Below, one piece after another: positions 57,701 through 64,000 of a stretch of DNA of 64,000 nt; positions within the stretch are counted from its first letter, which is position 1, and every line of letters starts with the position of its first letter. The notes below the pieces were generated by a model. It was not told the DNA's origin and did no database searches. It saw only the letters and a list, made by a program, of their open reading frames with translations. The DNA comes from Platanthera guangdongensis (Eukaryota; Streptophyta; Magnoliopsida; Asparagales; Orchidaceae). The position numbers and the translations under genes are program-made. The DNA is taken from positions 110,232,568-110,296,567 of the forward strand of contig CM077153.1 in NCBI GenBank assembly GCA_039583875.1. Direction: 5' to 3'.

Positions 57701-59683
57701 AATTAGTATACTTTGTTCATTAACCCATAAATTTGAAATTTCTTGTGAAAAGCAAGTATGGACTTATTATGAAATGATAAATTATGAAACTTTTTCTAGG
57801 GTATTTGTAGGCCATCATATTCGTCCCTGAAGTTTCTCTGAATTTTTGGAGGTAATATTGCTGTAAAATCTTTTAAAATGACTTTTTATGAGATATATTT
57901 GAAATTAAATTTAAGGGCCTAAACCTTGCTGAAAAATTTGAAGACTTAGGCTTTAGGGTTGATTATGCATTTTGTAATTAACATAAATTTATTGGAATAT
58001 TATCTTGTCTGAAATTTCTACTTCATGTTCAAACTTGAGCTTTTTGGATACTAGAATAAATAAATAAATTATCAGACAAATTAGGAAAACTATTAATTTC
58101 TGGATTCATGCTACAAATGTTATTTTAGCCCTCTAGTAATTATCATAGGGGTACAGGATGAGTATTTCATGTACTTCCCTTTTTACGGGTCATGTAGCTT
58201 AAGTGGTCTGCATATAGCAAAACTGCAGGAAATCATTTTGGATATGAATTAGAGCACGTGTGATGGGTCTTGTTGGTTTGCTGAAAGGATAAGGAGAATT
58301 AGGTGCATCTATGGAAGTTAGGTGGGTAGGGGGTTGTTTTGTCTAGGGTTTAGAGGCGTTCGGGTCCGACGAAAGATCGTCCTACCCAAGGTGAGTTGGA
58401 GTCAAATCACCCTAGGATTAGACTATCGGAACATGAGAAAGTAATGGGTAAGGGAATCAACCAATAACAAAATAAGTACCTTGCGAAAGGGAACGCTGGG
58501 CGTAATCCCAACACAGTTCCTAGTGCCCCTTGAGAGCCCTTCACAGGGAATACCGGGGGCAGTCCTGGGTTAACGTAAACTGTTTTAACAAGCTGAAAAG
58601 AGTAACTTAGTAACTAGGGTTGCACATTTCACAAACACTGTTGGCACCGGAAATTAGCTGGGAGCTTCGGCTCGGATGGTTAAAAGACGGACTTTGGGTC
58701 CGGGGAGCTTCGGCTCGATCGTTTGAGTCGGACGTGTTCGTCCGGGGAGCTTCGGCTCGGGTTTGATTACGCTAAATTTGCATGTGCATAAAAGGAAGTA
58801 ATAACTAAGGTGGTGGGTCTTCGGTATTGGATGGTCGATGCACCGACGCCAATATGTTGACTCGGCAAGTGTGGTTAGCACTTCGCCAACAGAAGGCCGG
58901 TGCGTCAGCCGGCAAGAGTACGCAGGAGTCCGCTTCGTGCACCAAGCGTTGAGGCGTACGATAGGTCTGACCGGTAGTGCTTTACTGGTTTAGAGGTGGG
59001 CGAGGCCCAACCCACCGCTTCCGTCTGCCACTACGGAGGTATCCTGGGATGTTACGGCTCCCGAAAGGGGGAACTAAAGGTCTGTGTGCACAGAGTTGGG
59101 GTGTGTGTTGTACTTGCTTTATCCATCATACCATAATCGATTCATTTAACCCTGACACCTAAAGTATAAGTGGAATGAGACGCTTATACTTTAGGACCTG
59201 CAAAACAACCCCTTGGTCTATAAGCTTGTGTGGGCAAGTTTATAAATTAAGGTTAATTTTGATACGATGGGAGCCTTGCAGAAGACCCCTTGGCTTATGT
59301 GTTCTCACATAAGTGAAGGTTACTTTTCATATTTCAGCTTATTGTCTATACATGTTATAGAATTGCTAGTATAGGTCCGCTGCCATCTGTTCTTGATATT
59401 CTCCACCTTCAAGTCCTCCCCTTTATTCCTCTCTGCTCGGTGCCTAGGAGTCGTGGGGGGAAGGGGAGGGGGATGATAGGACTTAGTCTTTTAGACTAAC
59501 GGTTTTCGAACCGCATCATTTAGGGGATCGTGGAGACCAGCATGGAGGAGCAGCCCCAGAGACCGGTGCGCTTGGAGGTGGGGCAGTCTAGCTCCGGAGT
59601 TCATACAGCCGGGACCGTGAGTCTTGACCTTGAGTAGTTTTTCTGCTTTTGCTTCCGCATGAGTGATTTTGTAGTGAGGATAT
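54765..59683 (+). repeat. E4 3' LTR, interrupted by E5
   Basis: Same start as the 5' LTR; homology lasts to GTGAGGATAT at 59683, where TGTTGAAACC of E5 begins. Compared with the 5' LTR it lacks about 18 bases near 59128 and about 65 bases near 59263. The leader ATG with its GTGAGT donor is present at 59542-59622. No other gene. Confidence 0.9.
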
Positions 59684-59980
59684 TGTTGAAACCAAAAACT
59701 TGGTCTCTCGTGGAGTTCGGGGTCCCAAAAGAGGGGTGACCTCACACCTACTACACTCGGAGGAACGTCACGGACCGAAGGCTTGGGAAACTAGGAACAG
59801 ACCCTCGGCTCTAGCGCGGAGGTCCCACCTCACACCCGGAAGGCTACCTGAGCTCTTCCCCTCCCTAGCCAATGCTCGAGCTAGGGTGCCTTGGAGGAGC
59901 CCTCTCTACTCTACCAAGGAGGAACTAAGGGAGGAGGAAGCCAAAAAAAAGATCCTCCCCAATGGCACCCAAGGGGGTCT

Positions 59981-59989
59981 ATTTATAGT
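59981..59989 (-). promoter_or_regulatory. TATA box in E5 LTR
   Basis: The minus strand reads CTATAAATAGACC, about 300 bases before the LTR end at 59684, a usual R-U5 distance. Confidence 0.55.
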
Positions 59990-60109
59990 TTTCCAAATCC
60001 CTTGGGACAAAAAATGACCAAAATACCCTTACGCCCCATACACCTCGGGCCAATAGAAAACAGCCACGCCGGGGGGTAAAGGGGTAATTCCCCCCCGAGG
60101 GCAAGACGG

Positions 60110-61375
60110 TAAAAGCAGGGGGGCAAGGCGAGCTGCGGCCTGGCGAGCTGGCCTACTTGGCGAGCTAGCCTCCTCGGCGAGACGGCAGCCTGGGCGAGGC
60201 GGCGGTCTGGCGAGCTGGGGTGGCCTGCTCAAGCTGGGGCGGCCTGCGAGCTGGGGCGGCCTGCGCGAGCTGGGGCGTCCTGCGAGCTGGGGCGGCCTGC
60301 GTGAGACGGGGCAAGGCGAGCTGCGGCCTGGCGAGCTGGCCTACTTGGCGAGCTAGCCTCCTCGGCGAGACGGCAGCCTGGGCGAGGCGGCGGTCTGGCG
60401 AGCTGGGGTGGCCTGCGCGAGCTGGGGCGGCCTGCGAGCTGGGGCGGCCTGCGCGAGACGGGGCAAGGAGAGCTGCATCCTGGCGAGCTGGCCTCCTCGG
60501 CGAGACGGCAGCCTGGGCGAGGCGGCTGTCTGGCGAGCTGGGGTGGCCTGCGCGAGCTGGGGCGGCCTACGAGCTGGGGCGGCCTGCGCGAGACGAGGCA
60601 AGGCGAGCTGCGGCCTGGCGAGCTGGCTTCCTCGGCGAGACGGCAGCCTGGGCGAGGCGGCGGTCTGGCGAGCTGGGGTGGCCTGCGCGAGCTGGGGCGG
60701 CCTGCGAGCTGGGGCGGCCTGCGCGAGCTGGGGCGGCCTGCGAGCTGGGGCGGCCTGCGCGAGACGAGGCAAGGCGAGCTGCGGCCTGGCGAGCTGGCCT
60801 CCTCGGCGAGACGGCAGCCTGGGCGAGGCGGCGGTCTGGCGAGACGGGTCAAGGCGAGCTGTGGCCTGGCGAGCTGGGCGGCCTGCGAGCTGGGGCGGAC
60901 TGCGAGCTGGCCTACTTGGCGAGACGGCGGACTGGGCGAGGCGGCGGTCTGGCGAGACGGGGCAAGGCGAGCTGCGGCCTGGCGAGCTGGGCGGCCTGCG
61001 AGCTGGGGCGGACTGCGAGCTGGCCTACTAGGCAAGACGGCGGCCTGGGCGAGGCGGCGGTCTGGCGAGACGGGGCAAGGCGAGCTGCGGCCTGGCGAGC
61101 TGGGCGGCCTGCGAGCTGGGGCGGACTGCGAGCTGGCCTACTAGGCGAGACGGTGGCCTGGGCGAGGCGGCGGTCTGGCGAGACGGGCAAGGCAAGCTGC
61201 GGCCTGGCGAGCAGGGCGGCCTGCGAGCTGGGCGGCCTGCGAGATGGGGTGGCCTGGGCGGCTTGCGGCCTGGCTGAGGCGGCTTGCGGCCTGGCGGCCT
61301 GGCTGAGGCGGCGTGGGCGGCTTGCGGCCTGGCTGAGGCGGCTTGCGGCCTGGCGGCCTGGGCGGCTTGCCAAAA
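60110..61375. repeat. GC-rich nested tandem repeats
   Basis: Built from short pieces such as GGCGAGCTGG, GGCGGCCTGCG and GCCTGGGCGAGG. The phrase GACGGCAGCC recurs at 60181, 60369, 60504, 60639 and 60810, with a common 135-base spacing. Further right the unit is about 113 bases (GGCCTACT at 60910, 61023, 61136). Few stop codons can arise, hence long meaningless ORFs on both strands. Confidence 0.85.
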
Positions 61376-61589
61376 GCGCCTTGGGGGGAGAAATATTTTC
61401 TCCCCCTACTAGTATGTTCTACATGTTCACCCAAAATTGGCCCCTAGGAGTGCAAAACTCCCAAAAGCTTAAAAACTTGCTCACCTTGTTTTGGGCCCAC
61501 TCTTCGCGAATACGGGGTTGTACACAATCCCTGCTCTTTTCGAGGTTGGCACAAGCTCGGAAAGAAACGTCCAACCCCACGTATTCGCG
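61376..61589. other. Spacer between two repeat arrays in E5
   Basis: Unique-looking sequence without a gene. It contains CACTCTTCGCGAATACGGGG and, some 75 bases on, CCCCACGTATTCGCGG, an inverted pair that could form a stem. Confidence 0.5.
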
Positions 61590-63771
61590 GAGTGTAACTT
61601 CCCTGAGGGGTCAACCTGTCAAGCCAGCTAATGGGAGCCTGGGTGACGAGACGGCCTCGGGGTGCAAATACTTAGCCTCCCCGAGGGGTCAACCAGCCAT
61701 GTCAGCTAGTGGGAGCCTGACAGCGGGACCACCTCGGAGCAAAGGACTAAGGCTACTACGAGAGATCAACCTACCCAGCCAGCTAGTGGGAGCCTGGCCG
61801 AGGAGATCCTCTCGGGGGTGGGGCTTGATCTCCCCGAGGCACATTCGACCCAACCAGCTAATGGGAGCCTGGATGAGGAGATCCTCTCGGGGGTGGGGCT
61901 TGATCTCCCCGAGGCACATTCGACCCAACCAGCTAATGGGAGCCTGGCTGAGGAGATCCTCTCGGGGGTGGGACTTGATCTCCCCGAGGCACATTCGACC
62001 CAACCAACTAATGGGAGCCTGGCTGAGGAGATCCTCTCGGGGGTGGGGCTTGATCTCCCCGAGGCACATTCGACCCAACCAGCTAATGGGAGCCTGGCTG
62101 AGGAGATCCTCTCGGGGGTGGGGCTTGATCTCCCCGAGGCACATTCGACCCAACCAGCTAATGGGAGCCTGGTTGAGGAGATCCTCTCGGGGGTGGGACT
62201 TGATCTCCCCGAGGCACATTCGACCCAACCAGCTAATGGGAGCCTGGCTGAGGAGATCCTCTCGGGGGTGGGGCTTGATCTCCCCGAGGCACATTCGACC
62301 CAACCAGCTAATGGGAGCCTGGCTGAGGAGATCCTCTCGGAGGTGGGACTTGATCTCCCCGAGGCACATTCGACCCAACCAGCTAATGGGAGCTTGGCTG
62401 AGGAGATCCTCTCGGGGGTTGGGCTTGATCTCCCCGAGGCACATTCGACCCAACCAGCTAATGGGAGCCTGGCTGAGGAGATCCTCTCGGGGGTGGGACT
62501 TGATCTCCTCGAGGCACATTCGACCCAACCAGCTAATGGGAGCCTGGCTGAGGAGATCCTCTCGGGGGTGGGGCTTGATCTCCCCGAGGCACATTCGACC
62601 CAACCAGCTAATGGGAGCCTGGCTGAGGAGATCCTCTCGGGGATTGGAACTTGATCTCCCCGAGGCACATTCGACCCAACCAGCTAATGGGAGCCTGTCT
62701 GAGGAGATCCTGTCGGGGGTGGGGCTTGATCTCCCCGAGGCACATTCGACCCAACCAGCTAATGGGAGCCTGGCTGAGGAGATCCTCTCGGGGGTGGGAC
62801 TTGATCTCCCCGAGGCACATTCGACCCAACCAGCTAATGGGAGCCTGGCTGAGGAGATCCTCTCGGGGGTGGGACTTGATCTCCCCGAGGCACATTCGAC
62901 CCAACCAGCTAATGGGAGCCTGGCTGAGGAGATTCTCTCGGGGGTGGGGCTTGATCTCCCCGAGGCACATTCGACCCAACCAGCTAATGGGAGCCTGGCT
63001 GGGGAGATCCTCTCGGGGGTGGGGCTTGATCTCCCCGAGGCACATTCGACCCAACCAGCTAATGGGAGCCTGGCTGAGGAGATCCTCTCGGGGGTGGGAC
63101 TTGATCTGCCCGAGGCACATTCGACCCAACCAGCTAATGAGAGCCTGGCTGAGGAGATCCTCTCGGGGGTGGGACTTGATCTCCCCGAGGCACATTCGAC
63201 CCAACCAGCTAATGGGAGCCTGGCTGAGGAGATCCTCTCGGGGGTGGGGCTTGATCTCCCCGAGGCACATTCGACCCAACCAGCTAATGAGAGCCTGGCT
63301 GAGGAGATCCTCTCGGGGGTGAGGCTTGATCTCCCCGAGGCACATTCGACCCAACCAGCTAATGGGAGCCTGGCTGAGGAGATCCTCTCGGGGGTGGGGC
63401 TTGATCTCCCCGAGGCACATTCGACCCAACCAGCTAATGGGAGCCTGGCTGAGGAGATCCTCTCAGGGGTGGGGCTTGATCTCCCCGAGGCACATTCGAC
63501 CCAACCAGCTAATGGGAGCCTGGCTGAGGAGATCCTCTCGGGGGTGGGGCTTGATCTCCCCGAGGCACATTCGACCCAACCAGCTAATGGGAGCCTGGCT
63601 GAGGAGATCCTCTCGGGGGTGGGGCTTGATCTCCCCGAGGCACATTCGACCCAACCAGCTAATGGGAGCCTGGATGAGGAGATCCTCTCGGGGGTGGGAC
63701 TTGATCTCCCCGAGGCACATTCGACCCAACCAGCTAATGGGAGCCTGGCCGAGGAGATCCTCTCGGGGGTG
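61590..63771. repeat. 75-bp minisatellite, about 26 regular copies plus 3 degenerate
   Basis: CGACCCAACC recurs every 75 bases (for example 61921, 61996, 62071). The first three units (61590-61780) are diverged and of unequal length; the rest are almost identical, varying mainly at GGGGCTT versus GGGACTT. One-base slip at about 62641. Paired units at 63138 and 63288 share AATGAGAGCC, a sign of two-unit duplication. Because 75 is divisible by three, four of the six frames stay open for kilobases; this is not coding evidence. Confidence 0.92.
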
Positions 63772-64000
63772 GGAAACCAGGTGTGCTACTTAAATTCTAC
63801 CAAATCCAACATCCTCAAAAGGGGAAAATATTGGGTTACATGATCCCCCCGACTCAGCTGGTCGGGGGCTGGACTCTAACATAAGAAACATACATGACTC
63901 AGCCGGGACGTGGTTTCCTCAGGGGGTCTGGGCATGATCGCCGCCATCCTTCCCCTCGGAGACTTCCATCCTGCTCAGGCTCTCCATGATCCTCTCCATC
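63772..64000. other. Right edge of window, E5 flank or interior
   Basis: Contains the possible LTR start (TGTTAGAGTCC on the minus strand, 63881). Beyond it, the minus strand is open for a short ATG-led stretch from 64000 to about 63920 (MERIMESLSRMEV), then a stop. Too short to assign. Confidence 0.35.

Larger units (their letters stand above)
44375..59683 (+). mobile_element. E4: Tekay/Del-type chromovirus with giant LTRs
   Basis: 5' LTR 44375-49658, primer-binding site 49661, gag, protease, RT, RNase H, integrase with chromodomain, 3' LTR from 54765, interrupted at 59684 by E5. The two LTRs are near-identical by eye apart from a few indels, so E4 is younger than E3. The coding region has stops, two frameshifts and two predicted introns. 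It inserted into LTR 3 of C2. Confidence 0.92.
59684..64000 (-). mobile_element. E5: minus-strand LTR element end with repeat-filled LTR (tentative)
   Basis: TGTTGAAACC at 59684 is, on the minus strand, an LTR end ...TTTCAACA, like the E0 LTR end. A TATA box on the minus strand at 59981-59989 supports that orientation. The other LTR end may be TGTTAGAGTCC at 63881 (minus), which would make an LTR of 4198 bp, but no polypurine tract is seen beside it. No coding domain in view, so the lineage is not proven; the Tat type is a guess. Confidence 0.5.

Noticed and set aside
61590..63771. CRISPR-like look of regular repeats
   Set aside because: Units are directly tandem with no unique spacers, in a plant genome.
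60220..63843. 1207-codon uninterrupted plus-strand ORF
   Set aside because: It runs through two unrelated tandem arrays; the 75-bp unit keeps four of six frames open, composition is repeat-driven, and there is no domain or plausible start. Minus-strand ORFs of similar origin were also left out.

Overview
This window is repeat DNA from a large, retrotransposon-rich plant genome, almost certainly a flowering plant. I see no host gene, rRNA, tRNA, CRISPR array or bacterial feature. Nearly every base belongs to nested LTR retrotransposons of three lineages. The lineages are (i) Ty3 elements of the Tat type, with two RNase H domains and antisense accessory genes; (ii) Ty3 chromoviruses of the Tekay/Del type, with a C-terminal chromodomain and very long LTRs beginning TGTAACATCCC; and (iii) Ty1/copia elements that look SIRE-like, with a long Gag, a CCHC knuckle and an extra ORF between pol and the 3' LTR. 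The species cannot be named from this sequence.

Layout. 1-10259: 3' two-thirds of a Tat-type element (E0): pol, 145-bp tandem repeats, two antisense genes with introns (A and B), 3' LTR. 10260-13087: minus-strand remnant of a chromovirus (E1), interrupted by E0. 13088-17170: a SIRE-like copia (C1) whose LTR carries a hairpin array and whose internal part is cut off in gag. 17171-27474: a decayed minus-strand chromovirus (E3) with both LTRs and an internal region full of deletions. 27475-44374: a second copia (C2) containing a 4973-bp internal tandem duplication (LTR-gag-PR-IN twice) and a post-pol ORF. 44375-59683: a plus-strand chromovirus (E4) with a 5284-bp 5' LTR, gag, protease, RT, RNase H, integrase and chromodomain, and a 3' LTR broken at 59683. 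59684-64000: the end of a minus-strand LTR element (E5) made of GC-rich repeats and a 75-bp minisatellite of about 26 copies plus degenerate ones.

Relative order from junctions: E0 and C1 both entered E1. C2 entered the 5' LTR of E3. E4 entered the last LTR of C2. E5 entered the 3' LTR of E4. All protein genes carry nonsense or frameshift breaks, so the window is a graveyard, but several architectures are still legible.

Most interesting: (a) in E4 the gag reading frame appears to begin inside the 5' LTR and to be joined to the body of gag by an intron that spans the LTR end and the primer-binding site. A second in-phase intron, flanked by direct repeats, lies between gag and protease. (b) In E0 a three-exon antisense gene with its own TATA box is followed through two introns in consistent phase. 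(c) E0, C1 and C2 each carry a dense, family-specific array of a short motif (AGTCCGC; GCGTTGAGT hairpins; CTCGAG). E0 and C2 also carry accessory genes beyond gag-pol, which suggests self-recognition systems comparable to VANC/motif pairs of VANDAL transposons. (d) Chromovirus LTR copies keep the same stem-loops with changed stem sequences, which suggests structured RNA.
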